From assembly GCA_017419065.1 (NCBI GenBank), contig JAFOMB010000162.1, positions 1 to 19,477 on the forward strand: a DNA stretch of 19,477 bases, written 5' to 3'. Positions within the stretch are counted from its first letter, which is position 1; every line of letters begins with the position of its first letter. The position numbers and the translations under genes are program-made. Source of the stretch: Erysipelotrichaceae bacterium. Lineage in GTDB: Bacteria > Bacillota_I > Bacilli_A > Erysipelotrichales > Erysipelotrichaceae. Under the pieces are notes generated by a model that did no database searches, was not told where the DNA came from, and was given only the letters and a program-made list of their open reading frames with translations. This document shows positions 1-6,125 of the stretch, piece after piece.

Positions 1-552
1 CGGGAAGAGAACGGCGAAGATCGTGGCCAGCACCATGATCGATAAGAACCAGCACTTCTCATAAGTTGAAAAGAAAGTGGAATAGAATAAGACGATGGCC
101 AGGGAGACAGCCAGGATGACTAACGCGTTGGCCAGGTTGAATACCGGCATCATCTCTTCGGCCATGACGGAGCGGTAGGTATCCCTGACTTTCTCCGGGG
201 AAGGGCCTTCTACCGGGAAGCAGAGTCTATCTCCCCCTTTCGTTTCATAGACATAGGCAGTGATGTGATCATCTTCCAGCGCTTCGTAATCTTCATAGTA
301 GTAGGAGACGATCATTTTGTCTTCCCCATTACGGTATACGACATCGCAGACCGTAGAGTCTTCATCATAGTCTTCCTCTTCGAAGTCTCTTTCCATCTCC
401 AGCGTCCCGGTATAAGCCACTTCTCCCGGATCGCCATTCACTTTCCTGGATCCGGTATAGAAAGAGAATACAGATCCCAGAAGCAGGAGTACCAGCAGGA
501 TGATCTCTGCTGTCTTCAGTTTTTTATTCGGTTCGATATACTTTGTTTTCAT
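1..552 (-). CDS. Partial membrane protein, possibly PnuC-like, C-terminus cut off by window edge
   Basis: The reading frame opens at an ATG (550-552) with Shine-Dalgarno AGGGG six bases upstream and stays open for 184 codons to base 1, so the 3' part is missing. The visible protein has an N-terminal membrane segment at about residues 14-31, a polar acidic region at about 32-115 that probably lies outside the membrane (EEEDYDED cluster), then two more hydrophobic segments at about 120-138 and 147-164. The ending, with motifs such as FFSTYEKCWFLSIM, reminds me of long nicotinamide mononucleotide transporter (PnuC) annotations in Erysipelotrichaceae. That is memory-based and weak. The gene follows a terminator for the antitoxin locus and has its own promoter. 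The CDS itself is well supported; the function is not. Confidence 0.6.
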   Translation of the reverse strand, partial: MKTKYIEPNKKLKTAEIILLVLLLLGSVFSFYTGSRKVNGDPGEVAYTGTLEMERDFEEEDYDEDSTVCDVVYRNGEDKMIVSYYYEDYEALEDDHITAYVYETKGGDRLCFPVEGPSPEKVRDTYRSVMAEEMMPVFNLANALVILAVSLAIVLFYSTFFSTYEKCWFLSIMVLATIFAVLFP

Positions 553-576
553 GTGTTTCCCCTAAAATACTTATTT

Positions 577-605
577 ATTATATAGGAAACTCAGGGAAAT
601 AAGAA
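577..605 (-). promoter_or_regulatory. Candidate promoter of the left-edge membrane protein gene
   Basis: On the minus strand a perfect -10 hexamer TATAAT (577-582) lies 25 bases upstream of the ATG. The -35 position, 17 bases further up, reads only TTCTTA (600-605). It overlaps the T-run of the preceding terminator. The -10 is convincing and the -35 is poor. Confidence 0.45.
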
Positions 606-628
606 AAAGATACGCAAAGATGCGTATC
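601..628 (-). terminator. Intrinsic terminator after the antitoxin/YoeB-remnant locus
   Basis: Bases 609-616 (GATACGCA) and 621-628 (TGCGTATC) form a perfect 8-bp stem with a 4-base loop. On the minus strand the stem is followed directly by TTTTTCTT (601-608). It separates the antitoxin transcript from the membrane protein gene. Confidence 0.75.
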
Positions 629-642
629 CGGAGAGATAATCC

Positions 643-783
643 TCATCGGTCTTTATAATGGGTGCGGTAGGAGAGGAAGACGATGCCTTACGAAGTGATC
701 CTGCGGCAGTAGTAACCGGTGAGGTTGCCGAGCAGCGGTTCCGGTTTTCCCAGGCCGTCATAGCCGTTTCTCTCGATATCCAG
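643..783 (-). pseudogene. Remnant of a YoeB-family mRNA-interferase toxin
   Basis: Translating the minus strand from 783 gives DIERNGYDGLGKPEPLLGNL, then TGYYCRRITS, a TAA stop (688-690), and in the same frame GIVFLSYRTHYKDR with a TGA (643-645). This matches the second half of YoeB (E. coli: GKGKPEPLKHNLSGFWSRRITEEHRLVY...CRYHY). Equivalents of catalytic Glu46 (KPEP) and of the terminal His83-Tyr84 are present. About 12 residues containing HRLVY, with catalytic Arg65, are deleted and replaced by the stop, and the first 30 or so residues are missing. The fragment starts right after the antitoxin stop (788-790), in a different frame. It cannot make an active toxin. Confidence in the family is high because several diagnostic motifs are in order. 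Confidence 0.8.
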
Positions 784-787
784 TTTC

Positions 788-1066
788 CTATACGATCTCG
801 ATCTGTACGATCTTCCCGAGGCCATGGGCGAGCCTCTGCAGCATTTTCAGTGTCGGCTTTCTCTTCCCTGTCTCCAGCTTGGAAATGACTGCCTGATCGA
901 TCCCGGTGAGCTCAGAGAGCTTTTCCTGGGAGATCCCCATCTCTTCCCTGGCTTTGATGATGGTTTCGATCGCTGCCATTTCCGGCTGCAGTTTTTCCCA
1001 TTCCCTTCGGAATTCGGGATCCTTCATACTCTCTTTCAGGTGTTCTTCAAAAGTGTATTTCAGCAT
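788..1066 (-). CDS. HigA/Xre-type antitoxin-like DNA-binding protein
   Basis: A 92-residue protein. The N-terminal half (about 1-40) is charged and probably helical. Residues about 43-85 are a Cro/C1-type helix-turn-helix (MGISQEKLSELTGIDQAVISKLETGKRKPT split over the two recognition helices), ending GKIVQIEIV. This length and tail are typical of HigA-like antitoxins paired with RelE/HigB toxins. Shine-Dalgarno GGGAGG sits six bases before the ATG. No HigB gene lies upstream: only about 100 bases separate it from potD. Downstream there is only a dead YoeB fragment, so the gene appears orphaned. It has its own promoter with an internal palindrome, which implies autoregulation. What it does without a toxin is unknown; it may persist as a repressor or an anti-addiction protein. 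Confidence 0.8.
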   Translation of the reverse strand: MLKYTFEEHLKESMKDPEFRREWEKLQPEMAAIETIIKAREEMGISQEKLSELTGIDQAVISKLETGKRKPTLKMLQRLAHGLGKIVQIEIV

Positions 1067-1097
1067 TTCTGCCTCCCTTCATAGATTCTGCAAAGTT

Positions 1098-1126
1098 ATG
1101 ATATGACATTTTTGTCATATATACAA
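1098..1126 (-). promoter_or_regulatory. Antitoxin promoter with embedded palindromic operator
   Basis: Minus-strand -35 TTGTAT (1121-1126) and -10 TATCAT (1098-1103) are separated by 17 bases. The spacer contains almost all of a perfect inverted repeat, ATATGACA-TTTT-TGTCATAT (1101-1120). A dimeric HTH protein bound there would block RNA polymerase, which fits antitoxin autorepression. Confidence 0.6.
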
Positions 1127-1134
1127 TCTTTCCA

Positions 1135-1160
1135 TAAAGAAAACTTCCTTCCGGAAGCTT
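1135..1160 (-). terminator. Weak terminator of the polyamine transport operon
   Basis: A 5-bp stem, CTTCC (1143-1147) with GGAAG (1152-1156), is extended by three pairs across one mismatch. On the minus strand it is followed by TTTTCTTT. It lies just after the potD stop codon. The stem is short, so read-through into the antitoxin gene is possible. Confidence 0.5.
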
Positions 1161-1169
1161 TCTGTTTGA

Positions 1170-2231
1170 TCAGTTGTTTTTGACTTTGACCCAGAGTTCA
1201 GCAATGACTTTAAGAGTTGCTTCATCGTTGTGGAAGACTTCATCCTTGGCGTTCTGCTGTCTTGGGATGTAGGCTTCATTGCCATCGAAGTCTTCATGGG
1301 ACAGGTCGTTCAGGACTTCCGCATTGACGGAGGCATAACCGACATAGGCGCTGTTTTCATACTGGGCATCGTAGTCGATGATGTAGTTCATGAACTTGTA
1401 GGCATTCTCGAGATTCTTGGAATCCTTGTGCAGGACCATGGCATCGACCCAGTAGTTCGTTCCTTCTTCCGGAGCGTAGTATCTCATGTTTTCATTCTCG
1501 GAGAGGATGTAGGCAGCATCGCCGGAGTACATCATGCCCATGGCCTTTTCGCCGTATGCCAGGCCATCGATAGCTTCATCGGTGACGAAGGCCGGATCCA
1601 TGGTCTTGGAGATCTGGACGAGCCAGTCAAAGGCGGCGTTCAGTTCATCCTGGTTGGATGTGTTCATGGAGTAGCCTAAGGCCTTTAATGCCATCATGAA
1701 GGAGTCTCTGACCGAGTCATACATGTAGATCATGCCGGCATACTTCGTATTGCGTAATACTTCCCAGCCCTGAGAAGTGACATCGGCTTCATCGACTAAG
1801 GTGCCGTCATAGACGATACCGACATTGCCCCAGAAGTAAGGGACAGAGTAGTCGTTGTCCGGGTCGTAGTCCATATTCTTGACGCCGTCATAGAGCAAGG
1901 AGAGATTCGGGACCTGGCTCTTGTCGATCTTCTGGACCATGCCTTCAGCGATGAGTCTTTCGATCATGTAGTCGGAAGGGATGATGATGTCATAGACGGA
2001 ACCGCCTAAGAGCTTGGTGTACATGGATTCATTGGAGTCGAAGTTCGTGATCTTGACTTCGATCCCGGTTTCCTTTTCAAAAGCCGAGATGACTTCATCG
2101 GAGATGTATTCTCCCGGCATGAAGATCTGGAGTTCGCCGCCGCCGGTGTTCCCTTCGGAACCACCCTTGCCGGAGCAGGCGCTGCATAAGAGCAGGGCAA
2201 GGACAAGTAAGACACTAAAGAGCTTCTTCAT
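1170..2231 (-). CDS. potD: Spermidine/putrescine-binding lipoprotein PotD
   Basis: Extracellular solute-binding component of the polyamine ABC transporter, 353 residues, the usual size. It has a lipoprotein signal peptide: KK, a leucine-rich core, then CSAC with the acylated Cys at residue 19. Cys rather than Leu at -3 makes the lipobox slightly atypical. The mature part follows a flexible Gly/Ser linker. Family landmarks include IIIPSDYMIERL, PYFWGNVGIVYD, YMYDSVRDSF and NYWVDAMVLHKDS. The last matches the region holding the substrate-contacting Trp-x-Asp in E. coli PotD, and the Ser-Asp-Tyr motif matches the Ser83/Tyr85 contacts. The ATG overlaps the end of potC by 17 bases with no close Shine-Dalgarno, which suggests translational coupling. 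It is the last gene of the operon. Spermidine versus putrescine preference cannot be read from this. Confidence 0.95.
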   Translation of the reverse strand: MKKLFSVLLVLALLLCSACSGKGGSEGNTGGGELQIFMPGEYISDEVISAFEKETGIEVKITNFDSNESMYTKLLGGSVYDIIIPSDYMIERLIAEGMVQKIDKSQVPNLSLLYDGVKNMDYDPDNDYSVPYFWGNVGIVYDGTLVDEADVTSQGWEVLRNTKYAGMIYMYDSVRDSFMMALKALGYSMNTSNQDELNAAFDWLVQISKTMDPAFVTDEAIDGLAYGEKAMGMMYSGDAAYILSENENMRYYAPEEGTNYWVDAMVLHKDSKNLENAYKFMNYIIDYDAQYENSAYVGYASVNAEVLNDLSHEDFDGNEAYIPRQQNAKDEVFHNDEATLKVIAELWVKVKNN

Positions 2232-3024
2232 CGAATTTTTTCATTCTCCTTTCTCTGATCATCGGAATGACATTGACGAATATGAGCACGACCGTAATGA
2301 CAATGACGATGAGCGTCGAGAGAGCATTGACGGACGGATTGATACGCTTGGATGTCGAATAGACATAGGTGGAGATGTTGTTGATGCCTGGGCCTGTCGT
2401 GAAGTAGGAGATCACGAAGTCATCGAAGGACATCGTGAAGGCGACAAGAGCACCGGAGACGATGCCTTCCTTGATCTGCGGGACGATGACCTTCCAGAGG
2501 GCCTGGAACGGCGTACAGCCTAAATCAAGGGCCGCTTCGGCGAGGTTGTCATCGAGCTGTCTCAGCTTCGGATTGATCGACAGCATCACATACGGGATAC
2601 AGAAGACGATGTGGGCGATCAGCAGTGTCCCGAAACCCGTCTTCACGTTGATGGTGACAAAGAACAGCATCATCCCGATGGCAGTGACGATATCCGGATT
2701 CAGCATCGGCAGATTGTTGATCTGCGTGACCAGTTCCTTGATGATCCGGTTGGATTTGGACAGACCGATGGAGGCGATCGTACCGACGACAGTAGAGACA
2801 GCGGTGGCGATCACGGCGATGATGACGGAGTAGTAGATGGATTCCATCATCGTCCGGTTGGAGAACATCTTCTCATACCACTGTAAGGAGAATCCCGTGA
2901 ACGTCGTCAAGGATCTCGAAGCGTTGAAGGAGAAGAAGATGACATAGACGATCGGCAGATAGAAGAAGGCCATGACGATGAAGAGGTAGATCCTGGAGAA
3001 CACATTGCTTTTCTTCTTTTTCAT
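2215..3024 (-). CDS. potC: Polyamine ABC transporter permease PotC
   Basis: Second membrane subunit, 269 residues, with about six transmembrane helices starting at residue 10 (IYLFIVMAFFYLPIVYVIFF). The EAA loop that docks on the ATPase is clear: LAEAALDLGCTPFQALWKVI, with the conserved Gly about two thirds along the protein. MSFDDFVISYF near the C-terminal third is a PotC signature. Its ATG shares one base with the potB stop (TAATG), so translation is coupled. The C-terminus is short and charged (RERRMKKFDEEAL) and overlaps the potD start. Confidence 0.95.
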   Translation of the reverse strand: MKKKKSNVFSRIYLFIVMAFFYLPIVYVIFFSFNASRSLTTFTGFSLQWYEKMFSNRTMMESIYYSVIIAVIATAVSTVVGTIASIGLSKSNRIIKELVTQINNLPMLNPDIVTAIGMMLFFVTINVKTGFGTLLIAHIVFCIPYVMLSINPKLRQLDDNLAEAALDLGCTPFQALWKVIVPQIKEGIVSGALVAFTMSFDDFVISYFTTGPGINNISTYVYSTSKRINPSVNALSTLIVIVITVVLIFVNVIPMIRERRMKKFDEEAL

Positions 3025-3803
3025 TATCGTGCCTCCTTGTCATAGTCGAACTTCCTCGTGAAATACATGCTGATGAGGATGACGATGGTCATGATCAGCG
3101 AGATGGCCGCACCGAAGTTCCAGTCACCGGTCGTAACGAAGTAGTCTTCGATGAGGTTACCGACGAGGATATAGGAGCCGCCTCCCAGTAACTTCGGAAT
3201 GAAGAAGGAGGAGACAGCCGGTAAGAAGACCAGGGTGATCCCCGAGATGATGCCCGGGACACTGAGCGGCAATGTGACCTTTAAGAAGGCCAGTTTGTTG
3301 TCGCAGCCTAAGTCATGGGCAGCAGTGATCAGGGACTGATCGAGTTTGGATAAGGAAGTATAGATCTGTAAGATCATGAACGGCAGGAAGTTGTAGATCA
3401 TGCCGATGAAGACCTTGATCTCAGGTGCTACGGAAGTCTCTAACAGGATCCCTCGCCAGGCATAGGTCCTTACCAGCATGTTGATCCACTGCGGCAGTGT
3501 GATAAGCAGGACCATGACAGACTGGGAATTCGGCTTCAGGGAAGCGATGAAGTAGGCAGCCGGATAGCCGATCAGGATACAGGCTAAGGTAGTGACTAAG
3601 GCCAGCTTCAGGCTTCGCCATAAGACATTGACGAAGATCGGGTCCGAGAAGAATCTCGCGAAATTGGAGAGCGTCAGCTTGAAGGGGATCAAAGAGTTCC
3701 CGTCCTTGGAGAAGGCATAGAACACGATGATCAGCATCGGCAGGACGATGAAGATGATAGACCATACCAGGTATGGATAGATCAGTCTCTTGAAGCTCTT
3801 CAT
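3024..3803 (-). CDS. potB: Polyamine ABC transporter permease PotB
   Basis: First membrane subunit, 259 residues, with about six transmembrane helices beginning at residues 8-29. The EAA-type loop reads TAAHDLGCDNKLAFLKVTLP, followed by SVPGIISGITLVFLPAVSSF, the usual PotB/CysT-type pattern. The segment MLVRTYAWRGIL is typical of PotB. The ATG follows the potA TAA without any gap. It pairs with PotC to form the translocation pore, and PotA binds from the cytoplasm. Confidence 0.95.
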   Translation of the reverse strand: MKSFKRLIYPYLVWSIIFIVLPMLIIVFYAFSKDGNSLIPFKLTLSNFARFFSDPIFVNVLWRSLKLALVTTLACILIGYPAAYFIASLKPNSQSVMVLLITLPQWINMLVRTYAWRGILLETSVAPEIKVFIGMIYNFLPFMILQIYTSLSKLDQSLITAAHDLGCDNKLAFLKVTLPLSVPGIISGITLVFLPAVSSFFIPKLLGGGSYILVGNLIEDYFVTTGDWNFGAAISLIMTIVILISMYFTRKFDYDKEAR

Positions 3804-5369
3804 TTAGTTCACCATCTTGGACATGACGTGGATGTCGTCCTTGGAGAAGTCGATCGAAACCTGCGTCCCTTCTTCCTGCTTGTCGGTCGTGTGGACTTTG
3901 TAGGTACGTCCTTCCGTCACGAAGGTGACATCGTATTCACCTTCGGTGATCTCATTCGGATCGAAGTCGAAACGGACGTCGTCGATCTCGACCGGATCCT
4001 CGGAATCGAGGTTCCAGGCATAGGCATCAGCCCAGGTCTTGAGGTCGACACTGATGGCCATGGACTCCCGGATCTCATCGACGGATTTATAGACATCGAA
4101 GGCCTGGATACCGATATTCTCATCTTCATTGACCTTCGGCAGTACGACATTGACGTGGATCGTGATCTCTGTGCCGGCCTGTGTCTTATAGGTGACCGGA
4201 TAGCTTCCGGCTTCGTTTTTGATGTCATGTTCGACCTTGGAGACGACGATATCTTCTTCGGTATCCGGGTTCCAGGCCTGGGCATTGGCACGGGCGATGA
4301 GCTCGGCATCGGTCATGGCCGGAACGTCTTCGATATCCATCGTGAAGTCTGTCGCGTGCATTCTTTCATTCGCTGCTTCATTGACGACGTCCTTGTCTTC
4401 AAAGACATGGAGTTTGACCGTCTTGGAAGCACCCTTCTTGGTCTCGACGATGACTTCGTAGTGAACGCCCTTGAAGAGGACGGAGAGGACCTGTCCGTTG
4501 AACTTGCCTCTGCCTCTGGATTTGATATTGATATCTTCCGGACGGATGATGACATCGACCGGCTCATTCTTCTTGAAGCCGAAGTCGACGCATTCGATAT
4601 CCTTGTCATCGAAGTTGACCAGGTAGTCTTCCTTCATGACACCGTCCATGATATTGGATTCCCCGACGAAGTTGGCGACATATCTGTTCTTCGGTTCGTT
4701 GTAGATCTCTAACGGATTGCCGACCTGTTCGATGATGCCCTCTCTCATGACGACGATCTTGTCGGACATGGTCAGGGCTTCTTCCTGATCATGGGTGACG
4801 AAGATGAAGGTGATACCGACTTCCTGCTGGATGCGCTTGAGCTCCTGCTGCATCTCTTTCCTGAGTTTCGCGTCCAGGGCACTTAACGGTTCATCTAACA
4901 GCAGGACATCCGGTTCATTGACCAGCGCTCTGGCGATGGCGACACGCTGCTGCTGGCCGCCGGATAATAAGGTGACATCTCTTTGCTGGAAGCCGTCGAG
5001 GCCTACCAGCTGTATCATACGGTTGACCTTCGGTTCGATCAGGTCTTTCGGCATCTTCTTGATCTTGAGACCGAAGGCGACATTGTCGAAGACATTCAGA
5101 TGAGGAAACAGGGCGTATCTCTGGAAGACCGTGTTGATCGGTCTCTTATATGCCGGTAAAGAGGAGATCTCTTCGCCGTTGAAGTAGACACTTCCTTCAT
5201 CCTGATCCAGGAAACCGCCCAGGATACGTAAGAGCGTCGTCTTGCCGCAGCCGGAAGGACCTAAGAGTGTGACGAACTCGTTCTCATAGATATCCAGATT
5301 GATACCCTTGAGGACGATGTTCCCGTCAAATTCCTTGACGATGTTGCGAAATTCAATCAGTTTCTTCAT
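3804..5369 (-). CDS. potA: Polyamine ABC transporter ATPase PotA with a surface-type repeat insertion
   Basis: ATP-hydrolysing subunit, 521 residues. Walker A GPSGCGKTT is at 37-45, Q-loop Gln83, signature LSGGQQQR at 135-142, Walker B with Asp159-Glu160, and the H-loop His193: all key residues are intact. The C-terminal regulatory TOBE region starts at about 270 (VIIRPEDI) and ends in KVHTTDKQEEGTQVSIDFSK and DDIHVMSK. PotA is usually about 350-380 residues. Here roughly 150 residues interrupt the TOBE fold after FKGVHYEVIVET (about 310), in the form of two tandem Ig-like repeats (340-408 and 422-494). The second repeat's last strand doubles as the normal YKVHTT strand. The start at 5369 is chosen because AGGGGG lies about eight bases upstream; an earlier ATG at 5408 sits inside the regulator gene. 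Nothing is frameshifted, so the insertion is probably translated. Confidence 0.93.
   Translation of the reverse strand: MKKLIEFRNIVKEFDGNIVLKGINLDIYENEFVTLLGPSGCGKTTLLRILGGFLDQDEGSVYFNGEEISSLPAYKRPINTVFQRYALFPHLNVFDNVAFGLKIKKMPKDLIEPKVNRMIQLVGLDGFQQRDVTLLSGGQQQRVAIARALVNEPDVLLLDEPLSALDAKLRKEMQQELKRIQQEVGITFIFVTHDQEEALTMSDKIVVMREGIIEQVGNPLEIYNEPKNRYVANFVGESNIMDGVMKEDYLVNFDDKDIECVDFGFKKNEPVDVIIRPEDINIKSRGRGKFNGQVLSVLFKGVHYEVIVETKKGASKTVKLHVFEDKDVVNEAANERMHATDFTMDIEDVPAMTDAELIARANAQAWNPDTEEDIVVSKVEHDIKNEAGSYPVTYKTQAGTEITIHVNVVLPKVNEDENIGIQAFDVYKSVDEIRESMAISVDLKTWADAYAWNLDSEDPVEIDDVRFDFDPNEITEGEYDVTFVTEGRTYKVHTTDKQEEGTQVSIDFSKDDIHVMSKMVN
3888..4352 (-). repeat. Two diverged protein repeats (Ig-like) coded inside potA
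   Basis: Repeat A covers residues about 340-408 (4146-4352) and repeat B about 422-494 (3888-4106). Aligned landmarks are AWNPDTEEDIVVSKVEHD against AWNLDSEDPVEIDDVRFD (offset 86) and SYPVTYKT against EYDVTFVT (offset 89). Both follow an acidic helical stretch (AELIARANAQ, KTWADAY). This layout, a DF-type strand, then an AKAW-like helix end, then G-x-Y-x-V-T-Y/F, resembles repeats of LPXTG surface proteins in Gram-positives. The similarity between the two copies is seen directly; the domain family is inferred. Confidence 0.7.
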
Positions 5370-5380
5370 CTTTCTTCCCC

Positions 5381-5920
5381 CTAAAATACAGATGGACTGC
5401 TGATCCATATGATCTTTGATGCGCTCTGGCTGACATTGACCAGACGGTGCTTGAATTCCCCTCTGAGACAGAAGGTCTCACCCTTCCTTATCAGATAGGA
5501 TTCTTTATTGGTAAGATCCTCCAGACGGATCTTTCCCGCTACGACATAGCCGAATTCCTCTCCCTCATGGGTCTTGATCTCCTGTGAGGAAGCACCCGGC
5601 TCCAATATGAGCTCCAACGGCTCCATCGAATGACGGCTCACTTCCGGGATCAGGTAGGTGATCTTACGGCCATCCTTTTCATCCACGAAGAAGTCGCTTC
5701 TCTGATACGTGTACTTCTCTTCCTTCTTTTCTTTAAAGAAGTCCTCCAGCGATACCCCCAGGACATTCGTGATGTCCTCCAGGGTCTGTATGGAAGGAGA
5801 AGTCAGATCTCTCTCCAGCTGCGAGAGGAATCCCTTGGAGAGTTCACACCGGCTGGCCAGTTCTTCCAGGGTAAGATTGTTCTTAAGACGCAGGGCTTTC
5901 AGTCTTTTTCCGATCTCCAT
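5381..5920 (-). CDS. HTH-cupin (PuuR/MerR-like Xre) regulator of the polyamine operon
   Basis: A 179-residue cytoplasmic transcription factor. Residues 1-62 are an Xre helix-turn-helix (LTLEELASRCELSKGFLSQL then ERDLTSPSIQTLEDITNVLG). Residues about 105-178 are a cupin_2 barrel with HEGEEFGYVVAGKIRL and EFKHRLVN, the usual small-ligand sensor. This architecture matches PuuR, the E. coli repressor of putrescine utilisation, and regulators found in front of potABCD in other Bacillota. It is the first gene of the operon: its TAG (5381-5383) lies 11 bases before potA and next to potA's Shine-Dalgarno. The start ATG follows GGGAGGAG closely. Two palindromes in its promoter are likely its own binding sites. 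The ligand is inferred to be a polyamine from context only. Confidence 0.9.
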   Translation of the reverse strand: MEIGKRLKALRLKNNLTLEELASRCELSKGFLSQLERDLTSPSIQTLEDITNVLGVSLEDFFKEKKEEKYTYQRSDFFVDEKDGRKITYLIPEVSRHSMEPLELILEPGASSQEIKTHEGEEFGYVVAGKIRLEDLTNKESYLIRKGETFCLRGEFKHRLVNVSQSASKIIWISSPSVF

Positions 5921-5934
5921 GTCTCCTCCCTTCT

Positions 5935-5951
5935 GTTTAGTTTTACTAAAC
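5935..5951. promoter_or_regulatory. Operator copy 1, 17-bp palindrome
   Basis: GTTTAGTTTTACTAAAC is a perfect inverted repeat (7-bp arms, 3-base centre) in the 5' leader of the regulator-potABCD operon. It shares the outer half-sites GTTTA/TAAAC and the same total length with the copy at 5958-5974. A dimer of the HTH-cupin protein is the obvious candidate to bind it. Confidence 0.65.
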
Positions 5952-5957
5952 TTTTAT

Positions 5958-5974
5958 GTTTACTTTTTTTAAAC
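5958..5974. promoter_or_regulatory. Operator copy 2, 17-bp imperfect palindrome
   Basis: GTTTACTTTTTTTAAAC has the same GTTTA-N7-TAAAC design as copy 1. The centres are 23 bases apart, roughly two helical turns, so two dimers would bind on the same face. It starts about seven bases downstream of the -10 box, over the expected transcription start. Confidence 0.65.
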
Positions 5975-5981
5975 AAGAATC

Positions 5982-6009
5982 ATTATATAAGAAACGGCCG
6001 TAAATTCAA
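5982..6009 (-). promoter_or_regulatory. Promoter of the regulator-potABCD operon
   Basis: Minus-strand -10 TATAAT (5982-5987) and -35 TTGAAT (6004-6009) are spaced 16 bases apart. Expected initiation falls near 5975, immediately before the two palindromic operators. Confidence 0.75.
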
Positions 6010-6125
6010 TACTTTTTCGTGCAAAATTGGTATCATTTTACAGGCTTTTTTCTTTCGGCAGGAAAGCTTTTTCTCCTGTTCCTTTCTCCCCCTTCTGTGT
6101 CATACTGTTACTTGAGGAACCGGCT

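Noticed and set aside
265..888. Plus-strand frames of 106 and 76 codons at the left end
   Set aside because: They are opposite the membrane protein gene and the antitoxin/YoeB region. No ribosome sites or recognisable motifs support them.
3828..4712. Plus-strand open frame of 294 codons opposite potA
   Set aside because: It is a shadow of the acidic potA C-terminal region; the product is a monotonous Asp/Ile/Gly/Phe-rich sequence caused by GAC/GAT codons read in reverse.
5370..5408. Upstream ATG extending PotA by 13 residues
   Set aside because: It lies within the regulator's coding sequence and lacks a ribosome site. The internal ATG at 5369 has AGGGGG at proper distance and begins the conserved MKKLIEFRNI.
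6010..6110. Promoter for the aldo/keto reductase (TATCAT at 6031 or CATACT at 6101)
   Set aside because: Neither candidate -10 has an acceptable -35 at 16-18 bases.
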